This document shows positions 21,414 to 33,252 of a DNA stretch of 64,000 nt, piece after piece. The notes beneath the pieces were generated by a model. The model was not told the DNA's origin, did no database searches, and saw only the letters and a program-made list of their open reading frames with translations. The position numbers and the translations under genes are program-made. Each line of letters begins with the position of its first letter. Positions within the stretch are counted from its first letter, which is position 1. Source of the DNA: Albugo candida (Eukaryota > Oomycota > Peronosporomycetes > Albuginales > Albuginaceae); NCBI GenBank assembly GCA_905220665.1, contig CAJNAR010000014.1, positions 124,001 through 188,000 on the forward strand. The letters are read 5' to 3'.

Positions 21414-23417
21414 TCAAGTTTCCTGTTTTCTTACACGGTATTTCTCGCGACTGTATTGTAAAGCATTTGCAACGGCTTTATAACTCAATGGCTGTGCAAC
21501 AGAGCCCATCTCAATATGTCGGAAAGAATTGACTCCAATCGAGTGACTCGCAATTTCGGGGCAAATGTTCATCAGGTGTTCATATAAAAAATGACTCGTG
21601 AGTAGATACCATGAATTAGTGGACACAACGTAAGTATTGCTCACTTTCGCAATGCAAAGTGCTAAATCTTCGAATGTATTCTTCGTCATCCGATCTCCGA
21701 TTCCAAACTGGAGATACCAAACAAATTCCTGTGACGATTCAGCTTGGAGATATCTGATAACGTCATGAAAGAGATTTGTTCCGTACGGAAGGTGTGAAGG
21801 AGGTAAAAGGAAGCTTGGTCGCGAAATTGTGGATATGCTTGGATCATCTGGTGAGACTTGCTCTATCAGCCTTAGCTGATCACAAATCGGTTCAGAGAGA
21901 CCTGATATCCATTCGCATTTTTTCTTACATTCGATAGCTAATTCTTGCACATATACCGCCTCAGGGAAAAATAAGAGACTGCTTCGAAGTGAGGTCGGTC
22001 GATAGTTGACTACTTTTTTTTCGAGCCTTTCGATTGCGGGACTGCCCAGTATACATTTTACACAGGATGAGACGATACGAAGGTTAATAATATCCTTAGC
22101 TGGAAGACTGAGTCGTACTTGATTTTCCCTGTTTGAGGCGTGATGTAAGGTTTGCTGCATGCAACGAAATGGTGCTATCCATTTCTTGACGGGAAGCGCT
22201 GGGCTAAGCGCCTCAGTTACACTATCTCCCGATGGTAGCTTCTTGAAATTGGACAGATCAGTGGGTATGTACCCAACCTCCTCATCAATGCTCTCACATG
22301 CACCCTCGAGTATGCATCTTTGAAGATTCACACGACCTTCGATAAGAAGCAGAATGCGCTTTCTCATTTGGTGAATGTAGTAGAAAAGCGGATTGAGCAC
22401 AGAATGGATACAACTTGTGCATTTTTGCCTTTTTGATTCCACGAATTTCACCTTCAGTTCAGAGTAATGAAATCCAGGAAAGCTTCCAGAATACAAAGGC
22501 TTGGTTTGGGTAGTATGATAAAGACGGGCTACAATGCAATCAGTTTCAGATCCCCACAAAAACGTTCCACATGTACTATTGCATTTCTGCACCATACTCA
22601 AGGGTGTTTTGGTAGTAGTATGACGTAGAACCCATCGATCAGATTTTGAATGAGGGTTGGACACATAGTATCGTTCGTCTTCGTCACTAGGAACCAAGCA
22701 TCGAAGGCAACCGAGCATCCATAATTCCGGCAGGCCCAGGGGGAGCAGTAAGCAGTATGTCCTACATTTTTCTTCATGAAATTTGTTGACTGTCTGTCTT
22801 TCTGAGACGTCATAGCTTCCCTGCCCTATTTCGTCAGCGTATGCACTATTGGTACGCCTGTTGCTTCCCCCAGCCAAATTTGCGTCATAATGAGTCCTCT
22901 TTGATATATCGTGACTATTGTCTTTGCTTCCTTCTCCTCCAGCATCAATATCAAGACCAAAAAACCGTAGTGTCGTCGTGTTCTGCCTGCTTTGAATGCC
23001 AGACAATTGGACCCCTGTTGATATATCGCCACGTGCTCCACTGGTTCCTTCCGCTTTCGCCAAAATATTGCTAAGTTTTTTGTCATCATCCGGAACATTG
23101 ATCGCCTGATCACGAAATACCTTACATGTGTTGGAATAATCATGACAGCTCAACCTGACGTACTCATACGGAATATCGTCGGTAATTTCTGCAAACATTT
23201 CCAAGCCATCATCGCGTTCGGCACGTGTTCTTCTCTTGTCATCTAGTTTGCGAAACCCGAAAGTAAAGTTTGCATGCGGGATAAATCGTTGTATGCACTT
23301 GTGGCAAGCCAAAATCTTTCGATAGGGGTCCGAAACAATCACGCTGATTTTATATCCGCTGGAATCCATTGTTTGGTATATACAACAGAAAATTGCTATT
23401 GCTGTATTGAGCTTCAT
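21414..23417 (-). CDS. intact CHxC-class secreted effector candidate with four CxxC modules
   Basis: A single-exon frame of 667 residues from the ATG at 23417; a further in-frame ATG at 23462 would place 15 polar residues before the hydrophobic segment. I prefer 23417 because MKLNTAIAIFCCIYQ then forms a normal signal peptide and the paralogue at 40514 starts at the same point. CHKC lies at residues 38-41, immediately downstream of the likely cleavage site, as in Albugo CHxC effectors. Three more CxxC pairs follow at about 237-240 (CLRC), 333-336 (CTSC) and 452-455 (CVKC). Each is followed 35-60 residues later by a second Cys pair, twice with a nearby Gly (CNSTCGTFLWG, CKKKCEWISG). No transmembrane segment, RxLR or enzymatic motif is seen. 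Predicted role: secreted host-targeting protein; function unknown. Confidence 0.8.
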   Translation of the reverse strand: MKLNTAIAIFCCIYQTMDSSGYKISVIVSDPYRKILACHKCIQRFIPHANFTFGFRKLDDKRRTRAERDDGLEMFAEITDDIPYEYVRLSCHDYSNTCKVFRDQAINVPDDDKKLSNILAKAEGTSGARGDISTGVQLSGIQSRQNTTTLRFFGLDIDAGGEGSKDNSHDISKRTHYDANLAGGSNRRTNSAYADEIGQGSYDVSERQTVNKFHEEKCRTYCLLLPLGLPELWMLGCLRCLVPSDEDERYYVSNPHSKSDRWVLRHTTTKTPLSMVQKCNSTCGTFLWGSETDCIVARLYHTTQTKPLYSGSFPGFHYSELKVKFVESKRQKCTSCIHSVLNPLFYYIHQMRKRILLLIEGRVNLQRCILEGACESIDEEVGYIPTDLSNFKKLPSGDSVTEALSPALPVKKWIAPFRCMQQTLHHASNRENQVRLSLPAKDIINLRIVSSCVKCILGSPAIERLEKKVVNYRPTSLRSSLLFFPEAVYVQELAIECKKKCEWISGLSEPICDQLRLIEQVSPDDPSISTISRPSFLLPPSHLPYGTNLFHDVIRYLQAESSQEFVWYLQFGIGDRMTKNTFEDLALCIAKVSNTYVVSTNSWYLLTSHFLYEHLMNICPEIASHSIGVNSFRHIEMGSVAQPLSYKAVANALQYSREKYRVRKQET

Positions 23418-25089
23418 GGTATAACGTAAACTGATTGTGCTTCTACTGATGCGTGGAAGCAAACGTGCGTTTTCTTTTGATTATAATGTATGCACTGAAA
23501 ACCTCGAAACCACGTCATTATAGATAATCGATATGTAAAGTATTTTTCGCAGACTCGAATACTACAAAGACTTTAAACACTAGGTTGATAAATTCATAGT
23601 AGTATATCTCATCTTTAGACTACTTCTACTTTTTGTAGAAGTATCTTGCAGAAAATGCAGCTCGAACAAATTTTCCGACCGTCGAAAAAAAGCAGTCTAT
23701 TTTATCTGATTGGTGGTATTCGGTGTGTATCGCCATAGATTGGATGTGAAGTGCTCCCTGTCACATTATTGCACGAGGATTAGATTTGAATCTTGAAAAG
23801 TAAGAAGTCCTGCATCATAGTACATTTATAAGTCGTTAAATGATTTGTGCGCATAGCGGATTGATAATGCCTCCCTTCATGTGATGTAAACATCAGCAAG
23901 TGACTTCTGTGTCATAATGATTGTACAGACTGATAACATGGAGGGTGCGCAGGTACAGCGACAAGCAGCTACGTGCTGCACGACACCGCTTCGCTGCTTT
24001 GCGACCTCCAAATACTCCTGCCTGCGCGTTGCGATATGTTCAGACATCCAATTAGATAAGCTCTCACGAAGGCTAGACGCATCTTTTCCCAAATGATTCC
24101 TCGAGCTTCTTCATCCCGAAACTGCAGCAAAGTATTCAAATGCTTCTAAGCTCACATGTCATTTTAGAACGCAAAGTCTTTTAATTACCCAAAATAATCC
24201 TTAGCCTCTCTCAATTTTCGCCCACGATCATTCATATCAGATCCTGAATTGTCTAGGCATAGAGTCAGCTTCTGTAGCTTTTCGCACAGCTAGATCATTC
24301 GATTTGCTTTTGATCATTTGTATCTGAATTGCAATCCCAGACCCGCAAGCTTAACCAATAGTCGATGCTCGATTTAATTTCTTCCACCTAAGAGAGGTAT
24401 ATTCAGAATAGATGCCGTCTCTTCGATCGGATTTCGAATCAGCATATCTAGACGTGAAGTGCATGACAAGTAGTTCTTGCAAAATATGACTAGGGAGTTG
24501 ATGATATGGTATCGTGTATCTAGCAACCTGCACTTACAGTGCATTCAAGTGATATGATACCTTGCGTTCGTCTGTGCACGATTGTATTGAAAGTAGACTC
24601 AGATCACGTGAGTTGATGCGAAAAGCATCAAATACTGTCTTCTATTCCGCCTAGATCGGCATACTTGATGAACTGTACACTTAAATCAGTCAATTCTGAT
24701 GTCAAAGACCGTTAGAAGCGATCGAAGGATCTACTATTACTAAGCCTGAGAGAATATTACAATTGCCGGTACGCATGCATGTAACCTCTTTACTTATGCA
24801 ATCGAACGCGACTGTGACAAGTAGCTTGCGGTAGATGACTTGTACTTCAGGTGGCAAACATATGCTTTTAGAGAACAAAAGGCAAGGATACAATCGTGTT
24901 CTTCTCGTGATCAATACTCGAACGAATAGAGTAGCCTTTGACTGGTTGCAACGAGATGGGCGTACAGTATTGCTACGTTGCATATCCTCATGAATAATCA
25001 TCGACATTGCAATATTTTCTCGGGAACTCAGTATAAGACGTCTTCTCCTTTGGCTCTTCAAAACAGTCGCAGCAGCTTGAGAATTTGGT
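23418..25089. other. gene-poor stretch with traces of effector-family sequence
   Basis: No intact gene is visible. Around 24380-24480 the sequence (cttccacctaagagaggt... ...aagtgcatgacaagtag) resembles 25145-25205, which belongs to the decayed effector copy next door, so fragments of a further copy may persist here. The rest is unassigned. Confidence 0.4.
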
Positions 25090-26700
25090 GGCTGTGGAAT
25101 GGAGCCAATTTTGTATTACTGAGAGACGCAGACTTCAAAAGATAAGTCTTCCACCTCAACGGAGGCTTGATCCGCATATTCAGACATAAAATGCATCGTA
25201 AGTAGACAGTATAAAGCTATTGAGACAATGTGAGTATTTCTCACTCGCGCAATGCAATAAGCAAATCTCTCAATGTATCGTTCTTCTCGCTATTGCACTA
25301 AATAAATCAAAGAAAGTCCTTTGATAATGTAGCTTCGAGATGTCTGATAGCATCATGAAATGACACTATTTTCGATGGAGGGTCTAAAGGAGGTAAGTGG
25401 AAGCTTTAAGCATGAATACAGAATCCGATCACATTCCTAAGCACACATAATTGCTGTATTCTGGATATGAACCGCCTTCCAGGAAGAGAGAAGTGACTAC
25501 TAGGAAGTGATGTCGGTCGATCATTTACCCCTTTAACTCGAGCATTTTGATGGCAGGACTTTCCAGTATGCAATTGACACAATTGAAGACGACGCGATGT
25601 GAAAACGTTTTGGCGGTTGACTCGTCATTGCTTCTCAATTTTCTAGTTGTGATGTAAGAATAGCTGCATGCAACGACATGCAGCTGTCTGTATGTCTCCA
25701 ACAGAATTGCGCTAAATACCTCGCTTAGCTTACCACTCGTTGTTAACAGCTCCAGATTTGACAAGTCAGTGGGCAGTTGTTTTCTCCTCCTTGTTTACAT
25801 AAGCACGTACGCTTACACATCCTTCAAGTTTGTGATACACACTTTTTCCATACGTGCAGTATTTTTTGTTATACTGAGAAGCGGAACGATCTTGTAACGA
25901 ATAAAATTTGTACATTTTTGCTTGTTGAGTCCATGCATTTCATGTTGAGCTCAGAATGATGTGAATTTGACCTGCGTAGTGTCGTAACGATGGACTGTAC
26001 TCAATTAGTTTCATCTCCCTATTGAATAAATCTACATGACATGAAGCATATCCACTGCATATTGGAGCGCATTTAAGAAAGAGCATAACATAGCACTCAT
26101 TAATCAGTTTCTGCTTTAGGCTTGGCAACAAAGTCCCGATTATTTGTCTCCAGAAGTCAAATAGCGAAGGAAACCAAGCAGCCATAAACTGTAAAGCTTC
26201 TCCGGCAGGAGTAATCAATACGTCGTATATAACTCTGTATCCGAATGATGTAAACTTCGTCTCTCTGGGATGTTATTGCTTCCCTGATATATTCGGACAC
26301 GATATGCACGAAATTCTACCTCCAGTAGTCTCTCCAGCCAGAATATTTGCGTCGTCACGACTCCACTTCGATGCATCGTGACTATCCGCTACTTCAGCAT
26401 CGATATCAACGCCAAAGAATCGCAATTTTTCTTCCCTTTCTTGCTTGGGATGCGAACAAGTAGGGACTCTTGTCGACATAAAACCAACTTCGTCAGGGCT
26501 TCATTACGCTTTGGCCAAACTGCAGCAAAAATTTTTTATGTCTTTATCTGTCAGATTGATAGTCTAGTCTGGAATTAGTGAACATATGCGGCTACAATTA
26601 TGACAACTTAACCTCACGCAACATACGGAATATCGTCAGAGGTTTTCGCAAACATCAATATCATACCACAACGATCATGCTGATTCTGTGGGTGCCGGAA
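25090..26700 (-). pseudogene. decayed effector-family copy
   Basis: Short frames in the order expected for the effector family can be aligned with the intact gene at 21414-23417. Around 26479-26280 the piece KLRFFGVDIDAEVADSH matches the family's LRFFGLDIDAG region. Around 25764-25525 the piece FNCVNCILESPAIKMLE matches the fourth CxxC module (CVKCILGSPAIERLE). DNA at 25171-25345 matches the C-terminal coding region. Many stops and frameshifts separate the pieces and the N-terminal signal region is not readable. It is a fossil with no coding capacity as a whole. Confidence 0.75.
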
Positions 26701-27530
26701 TTTATCTTTGGGCATAAACTCGTGAGAACTACTACAGGTATATTTGTGCTCATGGAATAAACATTTGTTGCTCTCCTGCTGTGAGGTTCAGATACGCATT
26801 TTCTCCGAGTTTCCAATTCCTGCATCACGGTATTCTGGCAAATGGCTGCCTCGAAAATCCATCTGATTCTACAGTACCTGTACATTCATGTGCCCTTAAT
26901 TATAAGGTATCAACCGGTCAATCTTGCAAGTAGATCGAAGTGGGAAAATGTTGAATACATTCCATTGGTGGCAGTAAAATTTTCTTCTGTAGATCACTAC
27001 TTGACTGTCTGTGGCATCTTCACTCGAGAATTGTAACCAATTTTTAATAAGGTATCTCAGTAGTATAGAACTTGTGGAAGTCGTAGGGCGATTCGTGCGT
27101 GGAGCAAATGAGATAAGTATCCCCATCTCATGTAATGAAACAGACATACCGCGGCTAGATGTACGGTTTCTTACATACCATTTAAGACACACAACAAGAT
27201 TGCACATGTCATGCCATAGGCGTCGGATTGCTGCACGATCCCGTTTTGCTGCTTTTCGAGTTCATTATTCTTGTAGTAGCAAATGCCAGACGATCTCTTA
27301 TCAACGACCATTTCTGATGATTTTTCGATCGGAAGAATGCGCACGATTGAATACTGCTGACTTTTCAATATTGCTTCTCGGCTCATAAATCCTATAAAAC
27401 TCGGAGCCTTTAACCTCAACAGAATTAATGCGCAGTATCTTCACTTTTGCCCTCAGCGGAATAATTCAAACTAGATCCTTGTTTTTCCGTCAATATCTCA
27501 AATCTCTTGGTCAGCCTCGAGTCGTTTAGT
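26701..27530. other. intergenic / unassigned
   Basis: Only short frames without resemblance to known families are present. The sequence is likely decayed repeat or effector-flank DNA, but I cannot support a more specific call. Confidence 0.35.
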
Positions 27531-27745
27531 ATAAATACCCTCCTGCCTCTTTTTTTATGGAAAATATCTAACTGTGACTAACTATTATCATATGCATTTC
27601 CTATGTATCTTGACCGCATACAAACTATAACTTCGCGCACTATTTCAAACAGCAATGTCGTTGAATTTCGAGATAGCGATGAGCCGCCGCACTTGGCCGA
27701 ACTCTTCCAATGTCGCATGGAACACATATTTACCATATTCCAACC
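27531..27745 (-). repeat. LTR of element 1 (3' LTR in element orientation)
   Basis: It aligns along its length with 32116-32331, sharing for example tcgcgcactatttcaaacag and tggccgaactcttccaatgt. Identity is roughly three quarters, so insertion is old. No clear target-site duplication was found. Confidence 0.75.
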
Positions 27746-30700
27746 CTCCTTCTCGGTCGTGTTGTGGTTACTGCAAACTCAGGAGTGCGCGCAGACTGGC
27801 GAGCTTGTGGGAATCGAGCGCCTTCGTGAACATGTCGGCAATCATCTCGTATGAAGGTACGTAATCTGGTACAATAACCCCATGTCTCGCTTCATCACCA
27901 GGGAACATCACCCTTATGTCGATGTGCTTTGTGATGACTCACCTTCCAGGTTTTTGATCGCACCCTGATTGCCAGTCATTATTGAAATCGGAGTCACAAT
28001 GAACAAGCCCAGCTCCTGCAGCAGTTTGCAGGCACCAAGTCATTCTCGTGCCGCGTCAGAGCAGCGACGAACTCAGCTTTCATCGTGGACAACGAAACAC
28101 CAGCCTGTTTCTTGCACGTCCAGCTGACATGCATGCCGTTTAACACCACGACGGCTCCAGTAAACGAATTGCTTGTCCGATGCTAAGTCGGTATTGCTGA
28201 AAGACGCAAGATTCAGCGGAGAACCAGTGCTTAAGTCATCGTCCATTTTCAGCTTGAGCGTCTGGCTCCGTTTCAGGTAACGTGCGATGCGTTTTTCGAG
28301 ATTCCAATCGCGAAAACTTGCCTGATGTGTTTGTCTTGTTGCTTAATGAACAGCGAAAAAAATGTTGGGAGAGGTGCAACGTGACACCCATAGCAGAATT
28401 TCTACGAGAGATTGAAAAGTCCTTACTGCTGGCTGGCCCCCACTCCCATGGACCAGCAGCAGATCTTCGTTACACAAGGATACCTCGTAGCTATCGTCGC
28501 CGATTGGCGTGCGCACGGTTCTTACCAAGTTTATCCCGGCATCACGAAGAAGACCATTGATTGCCTCTACTTGATTCAGAATGTATCCACTTCACTCGAT
28601 GGGGTTGATGTGCAATCCCAGAAATTTTCTGACTGGTCCAAGCTGCTTGATGGACAAAGACGCAAGACTTTTAAAGAAATCTTGAATCAAGTCAGCATTT
28701 GTCGATGTTACTATAAGACCATTTACATAAACTCCAACCACGCTGATGTTCTCGTCAATAACCTTGTAATAAAGAAACATATCCGTGATACAGCGCCCAT
28801 AGCCAGCTTCAGTAAGTTTCATATGGAGTAATTTGCTCCATAATCGACTGGCCTGCTTGAGACCGTATAGTGTCTTCTTCAATTTCAACACAAGCTCACT
28901 GCGGCTTCTAACTACAAACTCTTGGAGTTCTTGATGTGTAAACACGATCCCACCTGGTATGCAAAAAAATGTCCAGCCCACTTTCTCTGTCTGCCTGGCC
29001 ATATGCGTTTGGTACGTCGCCATGGTGCGCGATAACTCCCCAACTAACCGGCAAGGTCAATACAATTCTCACTGTTGACATGTCGATGACCGCCGCAAAA
29101 GTTGTAAAGAAATCAACTCCAAAATTCTGCGCATTTCCACAAGCAACATGTTGAGCTTTGAATCTCTCAACTTTTCCTTCGGCGTCAGTCTTCGTCTTGA
29201 AAACCCACTTGCTGTGCAGCGCATTGCTTTCATGAGGTCGTTTGATGAGCTCGTTTAATGAGCTCAAATCAAAGCTTAAATTTCTTCTTTCATGGCTTTA
29301 TTCCATTATTGTGCCTTGGAGCTCTTTATCGCTTCGCCATACTTAGCTGAATCGCGCTCGATAATGTGGTTCACCACTTACTCAGCTTTCTCCTTTTCTC
29401 CTTCTGCTGAACATCAATCATCGATATTATTTGTTGCCGAACGCGTCACATGCCGCGATCTCTGCAAGCCTTCTCTTTCGTAACGGCGTGAGTCACTTTA
29501 TCTGCAGCAGTATCTGAAAAGGCAATTGTCGCGTCATCTCCTTCTACCGTCTCGCTTCTACCTACAATACTTGATTCAATTCCACCCTGAACATGCGAGC
29601 TTTGTGCTGCAGTCAAAATATCGATATTCTTGACTAGCTGAGTAGCAATAAAACCAACCTTTCTTTCTTCAAATACAGGCAAAGCCCCCTTCATCTCATC
29701 ACTCTTGCCGATGATTATTCCGACTTGCGGTTGCTGTTTTAGAGAATTCTTACGCGGGTCTCTGTATACAGTACATATTAAATTGTAATATACCTTTAAG
29801 ATCTGCAGGTACAATGATAATTGCTGCACCAACTACATGTGAAGAAAAAGCCACAATCGAACTCAAATCTGATATTTCCCTAGGAGAAACCCGAAAGGTG
29901 ATGCCCGATTTGTGCTAGAGCGACTCGGGTTTCGGCTAAGTACGTACGCTGCTTCCTCCACCCAGAGATAGAGCGGCAGTCCACACGCGAAAATCATGCA
30001 TCTGGCAAAGTTTCAAGTAGTCCCGTGCATCCTCTCTGCCTTTCCATTCGACGCCTGGTTTCTAGGATCAGATACTTGACCCGCAACCCCCGTTTTCTTG
30101 CAGAATAAATCGATATTTTGATATTCTCCACCGCCACCAGTGCGCAAACGACGAACTCGGCAATTGAACATTCTCTCGAAGAAGACCAAAGCAAATTTCT
30201 TAGCTTCGACATCCCTGGTCTTGGTTAGAAAAATGTGACAATAGCTTGACTTGTGGTCAACGAAATTTATCAGGTATCGGTTACCCAGTCAATCCTTCGG
30301 TGTCATCGGTCCCTCCGACTCACTGCATACCTCTCCTCCAATCCTGTATATAGGTAAGTTCTTGCCTGTTTCTTGCTTCCACTGATCGTTCATTGTATGC
30401 TTCCCCTACGCGCATGTTGAACAATTCGGACGTTCCTTGACACTTAGCTGTATCCATGATAATTACTGCCATAATTGCATCACGTGAACTCGTGATCGAG
30501 CTTTTCGATTCGACTTGAACCACTAGCACATTATTGTTCATTTCTTTTTCTACGTCAAACACCGCCGCGTCAATCTTAAATGCACTAGTGACCGAAAACC
30601 ATCCACATATCCAAATTTGAACCCTTTGGCTTCAACTTTTCATACGATATGATGTTCGTCGTAATTAATGGGACAAAGGGGACATCACTTAATCGCACGG

Positions 30701-32100
30701 TACGAGGTCACATTTACATGAAGCAGAACTAAAGCAACCATCGTGACACGAAGCCATTTTCCATCTGGTAACATGCTCTCGCTGTCACAATAGCGAAGCC
30801 CTTCAAGCATTCTCTCGTCGTTCACAAGTTTCGACTGGATCCGCTCTCCAGAATTTATTGATCTTGAACAGTTCCTCGATCATCAACTAAAGCGAGAGTC
30901 ATATGAACACCACGTTCGTGTCCTTTTTTTTTCCACGACAATCAACTGCAACTGTAGGAGTTTATTTCAATTGTAACAAGTTCGGGTATTGCTTCGTGAA
31001 TGTGCTGCTCCTATATGCAGCACGACATCCTTGCCGGTAGCCTTTGTACCCCGCACATCAGTTTCAATCACTAGCGCGAAATGCGCCAGCTACTCGGCTT
31101 GTCGCAGATAGTCAATACGATTAGTATCGTACTTAGCCATGAGTACGTGCAGGAGGTCAGCTGATGCGCACTGGACGATATTCTCGAGCGCTAGCGCCTG
31201 TGCGCCACTCTTTGCATCACTCACAGCGACTAGATATGAAAAATGTTCGGGCCAAGAACGCTTCAGGTCCTTTGTCCCGATCAGAAGCTTGGTTGTTTGA
31301 GTGATAGTCGTCCGAAAAGTCTGGTGCAAACATTCTATGACGTATTGTATCTCTGATTGCTGCTGCCACCAGGTCTCTAATTGCTTGTGGTAACACCTCT
31401 CCGCGGTACCACTCAGGCAGTGACCCAAGAGGTCAGCCTTGACTTATTCTGACCACTCGAAACCACACGCTACATGAGACAACACCAGCTGTCGAACGAA
31501 ACGATGACCCCAATCCAATAATCCAGAACCTAGCTCTACTAGAGTTCCTCTCCATAAAATGGGCGAATTGACAATTTTCTAGCCAAACATTGGGCATTCT
31601 AACTCCGAAAATCTCAGGTGAGTTATACCCTGAAGGTGGGTTGGGCGGTATGGGTGCTTGCTACGGCATGTGAGCCCGAGGCATTGGTTGAAGTTGCCTC
31701 ATGGCTGCATATTCCTGATGATTGTGGTACATTGAGCTCTGAAAATGTGGTACCCTTGGTACTGGAGCTCGGAAAGGTAAAGGCATGTGTAGGAGCGCAC
31801 ACATCTCCATGCATGACGAGCCAAAACTTCTCCCAAACGCCGACTGAAATACACCGGTTTCTTGAGCGCCATTCATGCGCTCGTCTTCTTCTCTCTTGAG
31901 GTTTGACATTTCTAGGCGACCCATGCGTTCTTGCATGGCTGTCAATGCCTTGAGTATCTTGAGGTTCGCATCACTGGAGCCACCTCTCACCTCACGAGCA
32001 TCTGTCAACGCAGTCTCGGTGTGGTGGGGATATATCGACCTGTACGTGGACGTTTGGTGTCGTTGGCGTGCCCTTGGCGCGCGTGTATACTGCAAACGTC

Positions 32101-32115
32101 GTTGGGCTCATAACC
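32101..32115 (-). other. primer-binding site of element 1
   Basis: The minus strand reads GGTTATGAGCCCAAC immediately after the LTR. The same sequence follows the 5' LTR in elements 2 and 3. It is complementary to the anticodon-arm sequence of a methionine tRNA ending in CTCATAA, as in Drosophila copia, which is primed by a half-tRNA. Confidence 0.7.
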
Positions 32116-32331
32116 TTTAAAATACCCCCTGCCACTGTCTTTGAGTGCAAATGTAAAACTGCTACTAACTGTCATCATATGCATTTCCTATGTATCCAGT
32201 CAGCGTAAAAACTACAACATCGCGCACTATTTCAAACAGAACGGTCGTTAAACGACGTCATAGCGACGAACATTCACCCTGGCCGAACTCTTCCAATGTC
32301 GCCTGGACCACATATCGACCATCTTCCAACA
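32116..32331 (-). repeat. LTR of element 1 (5' LTR in element orientation)
   Basis: On the minus strand it begins TGTTGGAAGATGG, the same TGTTGG start used by the LTRs of elements 2 and 3, and ends directly before the primer-binding site. Confidence 0.75.
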
Positions 32332-33055
32332 TTTGGGCGTCTATGTATTACAATGTTGCTTCTAAGTGGGAATCATTTGATTCGTTGGATGGAAATATTT
32401 TGTACTGGGAATGTATAATAAGCTCTTCTAGTAGGTTGAGTTGGAGTTATAAATTGTGTGGTTCTTCAGATAGTTCTAGAGCATTCATGTGGCATGGTTT
32501 CTTGTGATTATCTGGCTTAATTGCGATAGAATTAGAAGCTTGCGCATACTTCGTGAGGCATCGTTCAAACAATAGCAGTCACAGATGAATGGACGCATTT
32601 GAAACTCAGATCACGTGACCCAAGTGCTCAGATGCGAATTGGTTTTGCAGCACTAAATGTTGCATCAAAGCAGGTCTACTTTCCACCCTAAAACGGCGCG
32701 CATTTGGAATCGTGCACTTGTATCCATTTCTTTTTTTTCGCAAAAAAAAAAATACCGTAATAGCTGATTGGTGGATCTACCTAATCGATAGAAAATACTG
32801 TCAACCATTTTTCATATACAGACATTATCCGTATCGTTTTTAAACTAGTGGAAATGCATGCGCACACGAAAGCTCTTCAGATGGCTATTCTATCAGCAAA
32901 TTAAATTCATCGTGGAGGAGCTTTGTTCGATGAATGAAGACTTCCACGTTCTTGTAAGATGTCTGCCATCTTGCTGTTGCATGCCTTCCTTACAAACTTG
33001 AATTAGCTTTGCGTGCCTCAATTGAATGAGATTTCCAATTCTGGGTTAGGGTGAT
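32332..33055. other. intergenic between two retrotransposons
   Basis: About 720 bp without a supportable gene. A run of A's and short frames only. Confidence 0.4.
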
Positions 33056-33237
33056 TGTTGGAAACCGGATCTACTGATTGCAGCGACGGTAAGTTGAAGA
33101 CCTCCAATGGTGGAAGGGCACCATCTCCTAAATAGTCGTATGCAGTGAAAGGTGCAGAGAGACATAAGATAGTTGCGAAGGAGTTCCCATACCTAACTAT
33201 AAGTCTTTGTGTACGACCTTTGGTGCGGTTCTCAATT
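33056..33237 (+). repeat. 5' LTR of element 2
   Basis: It begins TGTTGGAAACC and ends TTCTCAATT just before the primer-binding site (33239-33252). Close match to 38097-38286, with small indels. Confidence 0.9.
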
Positions 33238-33238
33238 G

Positions 33239-33252
33239 GGTTATGAGCCCAA
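33239..33252 (+). other. primer-binding site of element 2
   Basis: GGTTATGAGCCCAA follows the 5' LTR. The embedded ATG (33243) would open a frame starting Met-Ser-Pro that is closed by TGA at 33282. Confidence 0.7.

Larger units (their letters stand above)
27531..32331 (-). mobile_element. decayed Copia-type LTR retrotransposon (element 1)
   Basis: The element reads on the minus strand. A 5' LTR (about 32331-32116) is followed by a primer-binding site (32115-32101) and a gag region: an Arg-rich N-terminus near 32.0 kb, then GHCLSGTAERCYHKQLETWW at about 31.4 kb. The integrase core lies at about 30.2-29.9 kb (RTGGGGEYQNIDLF, NQASNGKAERMH). The Copia-order reverse transcriptase (about 29.27-28.59 kb; TLYGLKQASRLWSKLL, then GVYVNGLIV) and RNase H follow, then a 3' LTR (about 27745-27531). 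Integrase before reverse transcriptase identifies Copia. The catalytic YVDD box is changed to YVNG, and many stops and frameshifts interrupt the frame, so it is inactive. Confidence 0.85.
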
